A DNA stretch of 64,000 nucleotides from Rhodospirillales bacterium (lineage in GTDB: Bacteria > Pseudomonadota > Alphaproteobacteria > Rhodospirillales > UBA2165), in NCBI GenBank assembly GCA_028345065.1, contig JAOMCN010000008.1, positions 1-64,000 on the forward strand. The letters run 5' to 3'. A program made the translations under genes and the position numbers. Positions 28,311 through 38,024 of the stretch are shown one piece after another. Numbering within the stretch: position 1 is the first letter of the stretch; the number at the start of each line of letters is the position of its first letter. The notes beneath the pieces were generated by a model. It did not search any database. It was not told where the DNA came from and saw only the letters and a program-made list of their open reading frames with translations.

Positions 28311-29819
28311 CTAGCTCCCGACGGAAGCGTTCTCGCGTTCCTGCGCCTGGTCCCTCCGGCGTGTCCATATTACAAAGGCAACTGAGAAAATACTGACAGC
28401 AATCAGTGTAATGTTAATTGTGCCGGTGAAGAAGACCCGGCCCACCCCAATTGCATCAGATATGTACAAGGCCTGTATAAGAGAGGGTTCAATGATGGGG
28501 CCCAATATTAAACCGAGCCCGATTGGGCCGGGATGGAAACCCAGCCGCCTGACAATGAAAACAAACACCCCAAGCCCAAGCATGATATAAACATCAAAAA
28601 TATTATTTCGGATCGCATAAGCTCCGATCGTGGCCAACAGCATGATCAGGGGGGCTAGAAGCCGCAAAGGGATGCGGATTATTCGAACCAGCAATGGCGC
28701 AAATAAGCTGCCAAGAATGAACGTCACGATCCCGGCCAGCAACAATGCCCAACCAAAGGAATAGACGAGTGCTCCGTCGCTCTGGAAAAGTTCTGGGCCA
28801 GGGTTCAAGCCTCGCAGCATGAGTGCACCCGCTATGACTGCGGCGGGTGATGAACCCGGAACTCCCAATGTAACCAAGGGGATCATCGCGGCTGGAGCCG
28901 CTGCATTATTGGCTATCTCTGAGGCGGTCACGCCGCGCAGGTCTCCTTTGCCATATTGGCTTTTATCCTTACTCCAGCGTACCGCCTCGTTGTATGACAC
29001 AATTGCGGCGATCGGGCTGCCGGCCCCAGGCAGGATTCCGATGAAACTGCCGATCACTGAAGAGCGAAGCACGTGCACCGGATGCGAGAGTACCTTTTTT
29101 ATCGTATTAAGAGTTTCACCGCCCTTGGGTTTGTACTCGGCGATAAATTCTTTTTTGCGCAATTCCGCGACCATTGAAAAAACCTGCGGTATGGCAAAGA
29201 TGCCGATCAACCCTGCCACGAGGGACACACCGCCACGAAACTCCGGGATACCAAAGGTGAAGCGCGCTAATTCATTACCATGACTAATTCCAACGGAGCT
29301 AATCAGTAGACCGATTGCGGCGCCGGCTAGTCCTTTCAAAATAGAATCGCCAGCCAAGCTACCAATAATTGTCAAGGCAAAAACCCCCAGCCAGAAAAAC
29401 TCGGCCGGACCAAATTTAAGTGCAATCGTGATCAACGGCCAAGCGAGAAGCAGGTAACATCCGGCACCAAATACAGTCCCCAAGGCTGAACTAAAGCAGG
29501 ATGCTACGATCGCCTCTTGTCCGCGTCCCTTCAGGACCATGGGGTGACCGTCGAAGGCGGTGGCCATCGCCGCCGGTGTTCCCGGAGTATTCACGAGACA
29601 CGCTGGAATGGCATCAGAAAACATCGCGCAAACATAAAGTCCACCCAACATGGCAATGCCTTCACCGGTTGGCAGGGCAAATGTGAAGGGTACGAGCAAG
29701 GCAGTACCCATCGTAGCGGTGAGTCCCGGAAGACACCCGACAAACATGCCAATCATGACGCCCAGGGTGAGGTAAAGCATGTAGCCCGGCGTAAGCGCCT
29801 GCATTAGACCTTCAATCAT
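28311..29819 (-). CDS. tctA: Tripartite tricarboxylate transporter, large permease TctA
   Basis: A 502-residue integral membrane protein with about twelve hydrophobic segments. It opens MIEGLMQALTPGYMLYLTLGV and has GCLPGLTATMGTALLVPFTF, the hallmark of TctA. The ATG follows CAGGAG, and a longer frame is thus unlikely. It is the transport channel of a TTT system. It follows the binding-protein gene by about 195 bases. Confidence 0.9.
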   Translation of the reverse strand: MIEGLMQALTPGYMLYLTLGVMIGMFVGCLPGLTATMGTALLVPFTFALPTGEGIAMLGGLYVCAMFSDAIPACLVNTPGTPAAMATAFDGHPMVLKGRGQEAIVASCFSSALGTVFGAGCYLLLAWPLITIALKFGPAEFFWLGVFALTIIGSLAGDSILKGLAGAAIGLLISSVGISHGNELARFTFGIPEFRGGVSLVAGLIGIFAIPQVFSMVAELRKKEFIAEYKPKGGETLNTIKKVLSHPVHVLRSSVIGSFIGILPGAGSPIAAIVSYNEAVRWSKDKSQYGKGDLRGVTASEIANNAAAPAAMIPLVTLGVPGSSPAAVIAGALMLRGLNPGPELFQSDGALVYSFGWALLLAGIVTFILGSLFAPLLVRIIRIPLRLLAPLIMLLATIGAYAIRNNIFDVYIMLGLGVFVFIVRRLGFHPGPIGLGLILGPIIEPSLIQALYISDAIGVGRVFFTGTINITLIAVSIFSVAFVIWTRRRDQAQERENASVGS

Positions 29820-30014
29820 AGAGAAACTCCTGAAATCCCTGCCGTGTCTGTTTTTCGGGTATTTTCTGCGAGCATTTCCTAACGCGCGCAAACATAAAGG
29901 TGAAAGGCTAACAAATACAAGGTGACAAACTAAATGGTCTACTCATGCTCCGAAGATTGGCTGTCCTAGCACCATCATTTTCGATACTAGGACAGCGTGG
30001 ATCTTCGATAGACT

Positions 30015-30947
30015 CTATTTAGAGTGTTTCTTCACCGCGGCGGCAACATATGCTGCGGCTTCCGCCACTGTCTGCCGCATTGGCTGTAGGCCGTTTTTTA
30101 TCACCATATTCCTGACTTTTGGGTCAGCGGTGGCTTTGAGGAGAGCCGCGTTGAGAACCTTGACGCGGTCAGCTGGTGTTCCTGGAGGTGCCATAACACC
30201 CCAAGTCGTCATATAACCCCATTTCTCAACATTTGGAATACCTGGGAGTGTACCGACTTCTGAAGGTCCGGCAACTGCAAGAGTGTTTAACTTCATTTTA
30301 TGCTTGGTCGCATGCGAAGAGGCGGTCATTCCAGCATCAACGTGGTTGCCCAACAGCATGGGAATCATTTTCCCCACGCCTCCTGAGACAGGCACATAGG
30401 CATGCTTGATGCCGAGTATATTTGCGAGGTCACCCATGTTCATCTTACCGGTACTACCGACGCCCGCGACCGTAATCTTGCCCGGATTTGCCTTAGCTTC
30501 CGCAACGAATTGATCGAGTGATTTGAATCTGCTGTTCTTGGGTACCATTAGGGCGCCCACAGCTCTTGCGGTCATCCCGATATAGGAGAACTTACCCGGT
30601 TTGAAGCCGACATCTTTTCCTTGGGCAGTTATGACAATGTTCGGAACGACCACGTTACTGATCGTATAGCCATCATTCTTCGAGCGCCACAGTTCGCCAA
30701 ATCCGACTGCTCCACCACCGCCTGTCTTGTAGACGATCCGTACCTTGACACCAAGTGCTTTTTCAAGACCGGGCTGGAGCCTTCGCGCCTGTTGATCGGA
30801 TCCGCCGCCCGGAGAGTACGGAACAATGAACGTGACGGGTTTATCGGGGTAGCCAGCCGCGCCGGCAGCGCCAGCGGTGATCGCCACGAATGCGCCCGCG
30901 ACGGCGCCAAGAATACCTCTTCGCAAATAATCATGTTGTGTCTTCAT
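30015..30947 (-). CDS. tctC: Tripartite tricarboxylate transporter, substrate-binding protein TctC
   Basis: A 310-residue periplasmic binding protein of the Bug/TctC family. A signal peptide with RRG and a long alanine-rich core ends near GAAGAAG, before YPDKPVTFIVPYSPGGGSDQQARRL, a typical TctC start. The ATG of MKTQHD follows AAAGGGAAAA. It captures a carboxylic acid for the TctA/TctB permease encoded downstream. Bug-family proteins bind many acids, so the ligand is open. Confidence 0.88.
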   Translation of the reverse strand: MKTQHDYLRRGILGAVAGAFVAITAGAAGAAGYPDKPVTFIVPYSPGGGSDQQARRLQPGLEKALGVKVRIVYKTGGGGAVGFGELWRSKNDGYTISNVVVPNIVITAQGKDVGFKPGKFSYIGMTARAVGALMVPKNSRFKSLDQFVAEAKANPGKITVAGVGSTGKMNMGDLANILGIKHAYVPVSGGVGKMIPMLLGNHVDAGMTASSHATKHKMKLNTLAVAGPSEVGTLPGIPNVEKWGYMTTWGVMAPPGTPADRVKVLNAALLKATADPKVRNMVIKNGLQPMRQTVAEAAAYVAAAVKKHSK

Positions 30948-31450
30948 TTTTTTTTCCCTTTGGTAGATTTTCATTTACTGTGGAGACGAGGTTGTTTCTC
31001 CGTCTCAATTAAGAATCCGATCATGCACCGCAAAGGTGAACCTCGGTTTATGCAGTCATAATCATTCACATGATAATAATAAACCCATAATTGTCCATAG
31101 TCTTATATAAGACCAAACACCAATTATATAAAAACATTACATAATGTATAAAAATGTATAAAACTAAGTAATTTATTTCATGCAAATCCTGCCGCCCATT
31201 GACATCGGCAGAAAAGCCGTCCTTGACGTATCAATATTTCTCGAACATGGATGAAGATGAACCGCGGAAGTATAGCCTCAGGCACTTACAACCGATTCAT
31301 TTCCTACGTCTCTCAGAAGGCCAGATACTGTGACACGTTCTACTGAAAGCTTGCTTCCCGTGGGCATGCTTATTGGGTGAGATGCTTAGGCAACGACGCT
31401 TTAAGCTGAAAAAGCAGGTCACCAAACCGCGTTAAGTCAGGTTTGATCTG
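30948..31450. other. Intergenic region, AT-rich, no gene
   Basis: About 500 bases between the tct genes and a cupin gene read in the same direction. The part near 31080-31190 is rich in A/T (ATGTATAAAAATGTATAAAAC) and may contain the tct promoter. No coding frame, hairpin or RNA gene was found. Confidence 0.5.
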
Positions 31451-31846
31451 CTACGAAACTTCAGCAAGGCGGCGGTTAAGTTCATCGACGTTGGGTATAT
31501 CGGTATAATCTTCACTTAGCTGTCCTGAGCCAGCCGGACTCTTGCACGTGAAGAAACGGCAAGGACTTTCGAGGATCCGTATGCCGTGGACAGTATTCCT
31601 AGGGATATGAACGAGATCTCCGGGACCGATAATGATGATTTCGTCGCCTAGTAGATGGGCGACGCGGCCCTCAAGCATGTAGACCCACTGCTCATCTTTT
31701 GGGTGATAATGCGGGGGAGGTGCCTCATCGCTTTCGTAGGTTACGATGCCAACCTTAATTAGCTCGCCACCGAATTGGTTCATCATGATGTTTGGTCTCT
31801 TGATGTCTGGGGTCGCCTGCATGTCCTGAGCCTTGTAGACCGGCAT
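31451..31846 (-). CDS. Small cupin protein
   Basis: A 131-residue cupin: motif 1 is PPPHYHPKDEQWVYMLEG and motif 2 GDLVHIPRNTVHGI, with three histidines and a glutamate. It resembles the many stand-alone oxalate-decarboxylase or dioxygenase-like cupins found next to carboxylate transporters. GAGGAGAGTAATCG lies before the start. It is divergent from the VOC-family gene. Confidence 0.73.
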   Translation of the reverse strand: MPVYKAQDMQATPDIKRPNIMMNQFGGELIKVGIVTYESDEAPPPHYHPKDEQWVYMLEGRVAHLLGDEIIIIGPGDLVHIPRNTVHGIRILESPCRFFTCKSPAGSGQLSEDYTDIPNVDELNRRLAEVS

Positions 31847-32144
31847 CGATTACTCTCCTCTTGCAAATTCACATGTGATGTTTATTGGACCAAGATCCAA
31901 CCAAATTCAACTCGATTCCAGCCTAACCCCGCATGCCTAGTATGGAAGGTTGTCTGAGCATCAGACTAGGCCGAATCGGCTTTCCTAGCAAGGTTGACCG
32001 TCTGCCGCGAAATTCTGTACTAATGCAATGGGAGCGATTTGTTTCCGCAGTTGGATGTCTTGTGAAATCGAACCCGATAGGCAAGGGACTCCCTTGTCGA
32101 GGTCACCTAATTTAGTACGAAAATTTGATGTCTTGGGAGGAAAC

Positions 32145-33059
32145 ATGACTAAGAAAACATCCAACTTTGGGCTAACTAGTCCGGAAATTGGGCGCATGCT
32201 TCATATGGATCACGTGAATTTCGAGACGCCTGACCATGAGATGGCAACAATTTTCTATATGAATGGTCTTGGATTTACACGTGATCCCTATCGTCGTGCA
32301 GATGAGCAGAACTTGGGTGTTAACGTCGGTCGCCAGCAGTTTCATCTACCCAAGAGAGGAGAGTACACCCCACCTTTCTATGGTATCGTCGGATTGGTTG
32401 TTCCGGACATAGGTGGCATCAAACAGCGCTTTGAGATTCTCAACGACTTAGGCAAATTTGAGGGTACGCCCTATGACTGGTTAGAGGAAGGTAACACAGT
32501 TCTAATGACTAGTCCTTTTGGATACCGTTTGCGGTTACATTCCTGCGGTACTCTTGAATTTACAAAGCCCTTGGGGATTGCATACGTGGAGGTGCCGGCG
32601 CCGCTCGGTAAAGCAGCGCGCATAGGAAAATTCTACGAGAAAATTGTTGGAGCACCGGTTCAGATCAGTGCGGTGGGCGGTACAGAGGCAGCAATTATAT
32701 CCGCGGGCCCGCATCAGGAGATAAAGTTCATTGAACGTGAGCTTGATGATTATGACACCTATTCGATGCATATTTCTTATCATGTGACGCATTACAATGA
32801 ATTGCGGCAGAGACTGAACGAACACGGTTCTTTGATGGGCCTTGGAGGAGGAGAAGCATACTTCTTCAACAAGATATTTGATCCTGAAACAGGCGAGATT
32901 TTGATGACATTCCAAAATGAGGTCAGAAGCGTATATCACCCTGATTTCATGCGACCACTCATAAATCGTTGGCCTATGAATGATGAGCCATTTACGGATC
33001 ACACCACTGCGATGCGTGAATTTGCCAAGAGCGCAGGTTTTATGCCGGGAAAACGTTAA
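32145..33059 (+). CDS. VOC-family glyoxalase/extradiol dioxygenase-like protein
   Basis: A 304-residue protein with two vicinal-oxygen-chelate halves. The first begins MLHMDHVNFETPDHEMATIFY and the second GIAYVEVPAPLGKAARIGKF. The ATG of MTKKTSN stands just after GGGAGGAAAC, and frames starting further upstream are ignored. The metal ligands H (HVNFET) and E (EIKFIE) are consistent. Members open catechols or act on glyoxal-type substrates; here the substrate is unknown. The sulfatase follows 31 bases later on the same strand. Confidence 0.68.
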   Translation: MTKKTSNFGLTSPEIGRMLHMDHVNFETPDHEMATIFYMNGLGFTRDPYRRADEQNLGVNVGRQQFHLPKRGEYTPPFYGIVGLVVPDIGGIKQRFEILNDLGKFEGTPYDWLEEGNTVLMTSPFGYRLRLHSCGTLEFTKPLGIAYVEVPAPLGKAARIGKFYEKIVGAPVQISAVGGTEAAIISAGPHQEIKFIERELDDYDTYSMHISYHVTHYNELRQRLNEHGSLMGLGGGEAYFFNKIFDPETGEILMTFQNEVRSVYHPDFMRPLINRWPMNDEPFTDHTTAMREFAKSAGFMPGKR

Positions 33060-33090
33060 ATAAAAAATTCTGCAGGAGTATTTTAAAATC

Positions 33091-34536
33091 ATGGAGCCCA
33101 AAAACCTTGTTGTTATAGTTGACGATCAGCACAATAAAAAGATGTTGGGATGCTATGGGCATCCAACGGTCAAGACCCCGAATTTAGACAAGCTTGCTAA
33201 ACGAGGGGTTCGGTTTTCGAATGCTTATACGCCATCTCCAATATGTGTGAGTGCTCGGGCTGCAGCCGCAACTGGACGATATGTTCATGACATTGGCTGT
33301 TGGGACAACGCATCAGCTTATGATGGAAAAGTTGCATCTTGGGGTCATCGATTACAACAAGCGGGGAATAGGTGTGTATCAATAGGGAAACTGCATTTTC
33401 GTTCAGAGGATGATCCAACCGGCTTTGATAAACAGATTATACCAATGCACATAGCTGATGGTGTTGGTGACTTAATGGGGGCAATTCGCCCCAACCTTCC
33501 TGTTAGATATCAAAGTAGAAAATATGTCGAAAGTGTAAAAGTGGGAACCTCTGCCTACATCAATTACGACTTGAATATTGTTTCAAAGGCTGAGACTTGG
33601 TTGTCAGAAAAGGCCAAGGAGAATGACAGCAAGCCATGGACGGTTTTCATCTCGCTCATTGCTCCACACTTTCCGCTAACGGTTCCAAAGAAGTATTTTG
33701 ATCTCTATCCATTAGACACAGTCGAAATGCCAAAACCAGCAGACTTAGAGTATCAGCGTAACCATCCATGGTGGAATGGGTTTATTAATAGCAACATATT
33801 TGATCAATACTTTAAAGATGATGAACATCGCAAGATGGCAATAGCGTGCTACCTAGGGTTGTGCACTTTTACTGACGAAAATGTCGGAAGCATTCTGGCA
33901 ACTCTTGACAAGACAGGCCTGAGTGAAAAAACTCGAGTGATCTTTTTTTCGGATCATGGTGACAACATGGGCGCAAGGGGGATCTGGGGGAAATCAACTA
34001 TGCATGAAGAGTCAGTTGGAATTCCATTGATAATGGCAGGGCCTGACATCCCTCAAAACAAAGTAGCTTTTACACCAGTTTCATTAGTAGATTTATTTCC
34101 TACGGTAATAGAAAATGCGGGCTTAGAGACGCTTGAAAGCGACGCGGGTCTCCCAGGCACTTCCCTGATGTCTATTGCAAGATCTGAAGATCAGAAAGAT
34201 AGAGTGGTTTTCAGTGAATATCATGGAGCCGCATCAGTTTCTGGAGTGTTTATGATAAGAAAGGGGTCTTTTAAATATGTTCATTATGTTGCATTTCCCC
34301 CAGAACTTTTTGATCTCGGTACAGATCCAGAAGAAATGAACAATTTGAGTGAAATACCGGAATACGCGGAAATTATTGACCAGTACGAGGCAATTCTAAA
34401 TGATATTGTTGACCCTGAAAAAATCGATGCAAGGGCCAAAAATGACCAAGCCGCTCTTATACAAAAGTTTGGGGGTGCTAGGAAAATAATCGAGGCCGGG
34501 GGCCTCAGTGGCACGCCTGTTCCTGACAAAATATAG
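33091..34536 (+). CDS. Sulfatase-family hydrolase with a variant C-x-S-x-R motif
   Basis: A 481-residue arylsulfatase/choline-sulfatase-like enzyme with the metal-binding D11 and D12 in VIVDDQ and DHGDNMGARG further on. The formylglycine motif reads C52-V-S-A-R56: the cysteine and arginine are kept, but the usual proline is a serine. Enzymes like this may still be modified by formylglycine-generating enzyme, or may act on phosphonates or phosphoesters. There is no signal peptide, so it is cytoplasmic. It directly follows the VOC gene and probably shares its transcript. Confidence 0.84.
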   Translation: MEPKNLVVIVDDQHNKKMLGCYGHPTVKTPNLDKLAKRGVRFSNAYTPSPICVSARAAAATGRYVHDIGCWDNASAYDGKVASWGHRLQQAGNRCVSIGKLHFRSEDDPTGFDKQIIPMHIADGVGDLMGAIRPNLPVRYQSRKYVESVKVGTSAYINYDLNIVSKAETWLSEKAKENDSKPWTVFISLIAPHFPLTVPKKYFDLYPLDTVEMPKPADLEYQRNHPWWNGFINSNIFDQYFKDDEHRKMAIACYLGLCTFTDENVGSILATLDKTGLSEKTRVIFFSDHGDNMGARGIWGKSTMHEESVGIPLIMAGPDIPQNKVAFTPVSLVDLFPTVIENAGLETLESDAGLPGTSLMSIARSEDQKDRVVFSEYHGAASVSGVFMIRKGSFKYVHYVAFPPELFDLGTDPEEMNNLSEIPEYAEIIDQYEAILNDIVDPEKIDARAKNDQAALIQKFGGARKIIEAGGLSGTPVPDKI

Positions 34537-34540
34537 AAAC

Positions 34541-34756
34541 CTACCAAGTCTGAGGCGCCTGCAAAACAGGACTTCCAGCTCCCCGAAGGTAGGCTCCCTC
34601 AACGTTGGTTTTTTCAAGATTGGCAAATCGAAGAACACAACTAGGACATTTATTTGTATATATATACCTCATCAAGTCCTTAGGATCAAAAGCCTGCGCT
34701 TGTTGTATTCCAAACAGCACCACAAACCCCGTGAGAACTGGCAGCAATCGTTTCAT
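34541..34756 (-). CDS. Short exported pentapeptide-repeat-like protein, truncated
   Basis: A 71-residue protein with a signal peptide (MKRLLPVLTGFVVLFGIQQA, then FDPK) followed by NKCPSCVLRFANLEKTNVEG, which resembles the CPxCxLxxANLxxAxLxGA start of exported pentapeptide-repeat proteins. Only about one repeat coil is present before the stop, and the stop is immediately next to the end of the convergent sulfatase. The full family has many repeats, so this is likely truncated, perhaps by a deletion. Confidence 0.5.
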   Translation of the reverse strand: MKRLLPVLTGFVVLFGIQQAQAFDPKDLMRYIYTNKCPSCVLRFANLEKTNVEGAYLRGAGSPVLQAPQTW

Positions 34757-34952
34757 GATGTGATGGTGGTATAAAGTAGGAAAGAGTTGAAGTTAGTTGG
34801 TGGGTAGGGATTCTGTCAGGGCCCTAGGAAGGGTTCTATTTAACACCCCCTATATTTTTGCTGATCCCATCGTCTAAGTACCCGATTTACCATCTTACGA
34901 ATGAATGTGCCCGGCAACTCCGTTTTCAACAATCCTAAGTGCCAGACACTAG

Positions 34953-35357
34953 TTACTGTTTTTCCACTTTATGCATATCGCCGATTTGGCCTAGCCATGC
35001 TTGGGCCGACCGGCACCAGAGTTGTTTTGACGGTTTCAGTTCGGATCGTTGGTTAATGGCACCGACACGCAGACCCAACATTTTTGGCGCTTCCCCCACC
35101 GACGTAGAATAGATAGATGAGCCGCAATTGGGGCAGAATGCCTGGATGCGTTGATTACCACTTTCAGCGATCTTGATATAGGTTTTTAACTCTCCGCTTT
35201 TGAGATCAAAATTCTCGTCTTCGGTAAAAACCGATGTTCGGAAAGCCGTGCCTGATAGTTTTTGACAGTCCGTACAATGGCAAATAACCACTTTTTCTGG
35301 ATTAACGTTTGCTTCGTAAGTGATGGCGCCGCAGTGACACCCACCTTCTATATGCAT
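34953..35357 (-). CDS. GFA-family (glutathione-dependent formaldehyde-activating-like) protein
   Basis: A 134-residue zinc protein: GGCHCGAITYE, then CHCTDCQKLSG and CPNCGS give the seven or so zinc-binding cysteines of the GFA/CENP-V family. True Gfa activity is uncertain for these small members. It stands alone, with 195 bases to the pentapeptide gene and 94 to the aminotransferase. Confidence 0.85.
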   Translation of the reverse strand: MHIEGGCHCGAITYEANVNPEKVVICHCTDCQKLSGTAFRTSVFTEDENFDLKSGELKTYIKIAESGNQRIQAFCPNCGSSIYSTSVGEAPKMLGLRVGAINQRSELKPSKQLWCRSAQAWLGQIGDMHKVEKQ

Positions 35358-35451
35358 CTCAATTTCCCCCTTAGTATCTGGTATTGGACGTTCTTTAGGT
35401 CTTGAACTTTGTTACTTAGATTTCATCCTCTTCCTCTAGTGGGCTGCAAAT

Positions 35452-36345
35452 CTAATCCGCAATGTGAAACCCGTATCCCGTTTCGGTAGCAAAAGCTTCA
35501 ATTAACTGTGTTGTGATTGGTCCAGGTACGGATCGTTTCGGGGTAAAACCATCTACGTCAGAAACGGGCGTAGCACAGATCGCACTCGATGTAATAAAAA
35601 ATTCCTCCGCCTGAGCCACATCATACATAGTGAAATATCTTTCTATGAGCGGGATCGATAGTCGACTGCAGAGCTCAAACACCACTTTACGCGTGACGCC
35701 CTCTAGTATGTTTCTGTCCGGTGGGGTCCAGACAGACCCTTCCCGAACAATAAAAAAGTTAGCGACCGAGTTCTCTGCCACATTCCCGTTTATATCCAGC
35801 ATCAGAGGTAAAGCGCTTCGACTACCAGCATCCAGTTCTGCCAAAATCTGGTTCATTTTACTTGTCACTTTGGCTCGGCTCTCAATACACTCAGGCGGAT
35901 TTCGGCGCACTGACGACACGGACAATTTGATCCCGTTGGCATGATTCCAAGCTATTGCCGACGTGTCTACCGGTCGAAAAAAGATCATTACAGTTGCCGG
36001 ACCAGCAGCACTGGTCATCATAGAGGGATCGTCAACACCACGTGTCACCCAATGCCCCACCCGGTACATTGCATCAGCGCCCAATCGATCGTGGTTTTCT
36101 GAGAGAAGTCGCTCGGTTTCCGAGACCATTTCCAACGGTGAAAGGCCTGGATCAATTCTAACGTACGACAAAGACCGGTAGAGACGATCCACATGATCCT
36201 GGAGGCGATAAAGATTGCGACCAAAACATGGGGTCACCTCGTAGATACCATCGCCCCACAAAAAACCCCGGTCGAAAGGCGAAATTCGTGTATCTTCGGC
36301 TTCTGCAATTTTACCGTTCAGAAAAATAAATGGTTCTTTGGGCAC
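35452..36345 (-). CDS. Class IV aminotransferase (BCAT/DAAT-like)
   Basis: A 297-residue PLP enzyme of the branched-chain/D-amino-acid transaminase family. The opening is FIFLNGKIAEAEDTRISPFDRGFLWGDGIYE, including the usual RGF.WGDG. The PLP lysine is in ESRAKVTSKMNQ, and LEGVTRKVV is another typical segment. GTG with GGGAGG five bases upstream is the best start; a TTG-led longer frame is less likely. It reads in the same direction as the hydantoinase pair and may process an amino acid made there. Confidence 0.83.
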   Translation of the reverse strand: MPKEPFIFLNGKIAEAEDTRISPFDRGFLWGDGIYEVTPCFGRNLYRLQDHVDRLYRSLSYVRIDPGLSPLEMVSETERLLSENHDRLGADAMYRVGHWVTRGVDDPSMMTSAAGPATVMIFFRPVDTSAIAWNHANGIKLSVSSVRRNPPECIESRAKVTSKMNQILAELDAGSRSALPLMLDINGNVAENSVANFFIVREGSVWTPPDRNILEGVTRKVVFELCSRLSIPLIERYFTMYDVAQAEEFFITSSAICATPVSDVDGFTPKRSVPGPITTQLIEAFATETGYGFHIAD

Positions 36346-36401
36346 GAAAACCTCCCTGCTAACTTTGTAATACAACAAGAAAAACTATAACAGCTAAAAG
36401 C

Positions 36402-38024
36402 TTAATCACCGGATTCATGAGGGTCGCCCCATCCACCGCCACCTGCAGTCTCGATTCTCAGTGCTTCCCCTTTCATAAGTCGACAACCAACCGTTTTCGA
36501 GGAAAGTGTAGTTTTAGTGCCGTCGACATGTTCCATGGCAAACCTGGCGCATCGGCCTGCTTCGCCGCCCAACATACCCGGAGCGGGGTGCAGGCCGCGT
36601 TCGTAGAGCAGCGAGAATTCGACGTCGTCGGTCAATGCACGAATTACCTTGCAGACCCCCCTGCCACCCGCATGCAGCCCCGCGCCGCCAGACCCGTCGA
36701 TTAGCTCATATGCGTCTATACGAAGCGGCATACTTGCTTCAATTGCCTCGCAGGGTAGGTTCATGGTGTTGCCCATATGGACGCGGTGGCCATCAATCCC
36801 AGGACCCTGCGCCGAGGCTCCCATCCCGCCACCGATCGTCTCGTAATGGACAAAACGCCCACCGCGCACTGCGTCCCACCCTCCGAGTGCAAAAACCCCA
36901 GCGCAGCCGTAGCTGCCGGCAACCGCTCGTTCAGGAATTGCTGGAGCCAGCGCATCCAAAAGCACGTCAACCATACGGTTGGCGGTTTCGGTATTACCGG
37001 CAACGACCGGTGCGGGATAGACTGGGTTCACCAACGAGCCTTCTGGTGCTACAACCTCTATTCCCCGATAAGCGCCCGAGTTTGGCGGCACAGCGCCACC
37101 CGCGAGTGCCAGCACGGTGTAATAGCAGACGGATGCCGTGACCGCGAAGGGGGAATTAATCGGCCCTTTAGCTTGTTTGTCAGTGCCTGTAAAATCGAAA
37201 CACAACCTGCGAGCTCGTTTCTCTATCATGACGGAAATGCCGAAAGGACCGTTACCAGCATCCTCGGTGAACCCGTCGCCATCAAGGTGATGTACCGCCC
37301 GATAGGTACCGTCCGGGATCTTATCCAGCATCGTATTGATCATGTGCTGACTCTGGTCCTGCGTCTCAGAAAAAATGCGACGCATTTGCGCGCCGCCATA
37401 ACGTGTGATTTGTTTCGAAACACGCTGAACTCCACGTGCGTTACAGGCGATCTGGGCTTGAAAGTCTCCTACTCTGTCGTGAGGAACACGGACATTCGCA
37501 AATAACAGGGTCCAGAGCCCCTGGTCCGGTTCGCCTGCTTTTATTATTTTCACTGGTGGCACCCGAATTCCTTCCTTTACGATCTCATCAGTCACGGAGG
37601 AAGATCCCGCCGCGGAACCACCAACGTCTGGCCAGTGTACCCGGCTCGCTGAAAAACCGACAACACTGCTTGCGTCGAAAATTGGCGAGAGTAAGGTCAT
37701 GTCTGGTAAGTGAGAGCCGCCTGAGTAGGGGTCATTGGACAGCACCGCATCGCCTGGCTTCCAGGAATCGAGTGCAAATGACTCTAGGATGCCCTTAGCC
37801 GAAAACGGCATAGCACCGAGGTGTACAGGAATGTCGTTCCCCTGGGCCACCACATCGCCCTTGTGGTCGAGGATAGCACAGGACAAATCAGCCGACAGAC
37901 TCAGAAGGGGCGAGAAGCTCGCCCGCATCATAACGGATTTCATCTCCTCGCAAATGGCGTAAAGATCGCTTCGCACCACTTCGAAGGTGATCGGGTCATC
38001 GTGCACTATCGACTTTTTTCTCAT
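36402..38024 (-). CDS. hyuB: Hydantoinase B / N-methylhydantoinase beta subunit
   Basis: A 540-residue hydantoinase B/oxoprolinase family protein. It begins MRKKSIVHDDPITFEVVRSD, and has GDAVLSNDPYSGGSHLPDM and CVYYTVLALAG, typical of HyuB. With HyuA it hydrolyses hydantoins, N-methylhydantoin, 5-oxoproline or acetone-like carboxylation substrates in an ATP-dependent way. Its start overlaps the HyuA stop by four bases, so both are translated together. The DNA here is clearly GC-richer than the flanks. Confidence 0.9.
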   Translation of the reverse strand: MRKKSIVHDDPITFEVVRSDLYAICEEMKSVMMRASFSPLLSLSADLSCAILDHKGDVVAQGNDIPVHLGAMPFSAKGILESFALDSWKPGDAVLSNDPYSGGSHLPDMTLLSPIFDASSVVGFSASRVHWPDVGGSAAGSSSVTDEIVKEGIRVPPVKIIKAGEPDQGLWTLLFANVRVPHDRVGDFQAQIACNARGVQRVSKQITRYGGAQMRRIFSETQDQSQHMINTMLDKIPDGTYRAVHHLDGDGFTEDAGNGPFGISVMIEKRARRLCFDFTGTDKQAKGPINSPFAVTASVCYYTVLALAGGAVPPNSGAYRGIEVVAPEGSLVNPVYPAPVVAGNTETANRMVDVLLDALAPAIPERAVAGSYGCAGVFALGGWDAVRGGRFVHYETIGGGMGASAQGPGIDGHRVHMGNTMNLPCEAIEASMPLRIDAYELIDGSGGAGLHAGGRGVCKVIRALTDDVEFSLLYERGLHPAPGMLGGEAGRCARFAMEHVDGTKTTLSSKTVGCRLMKGEALRIETAGGGGWGDPHESGD

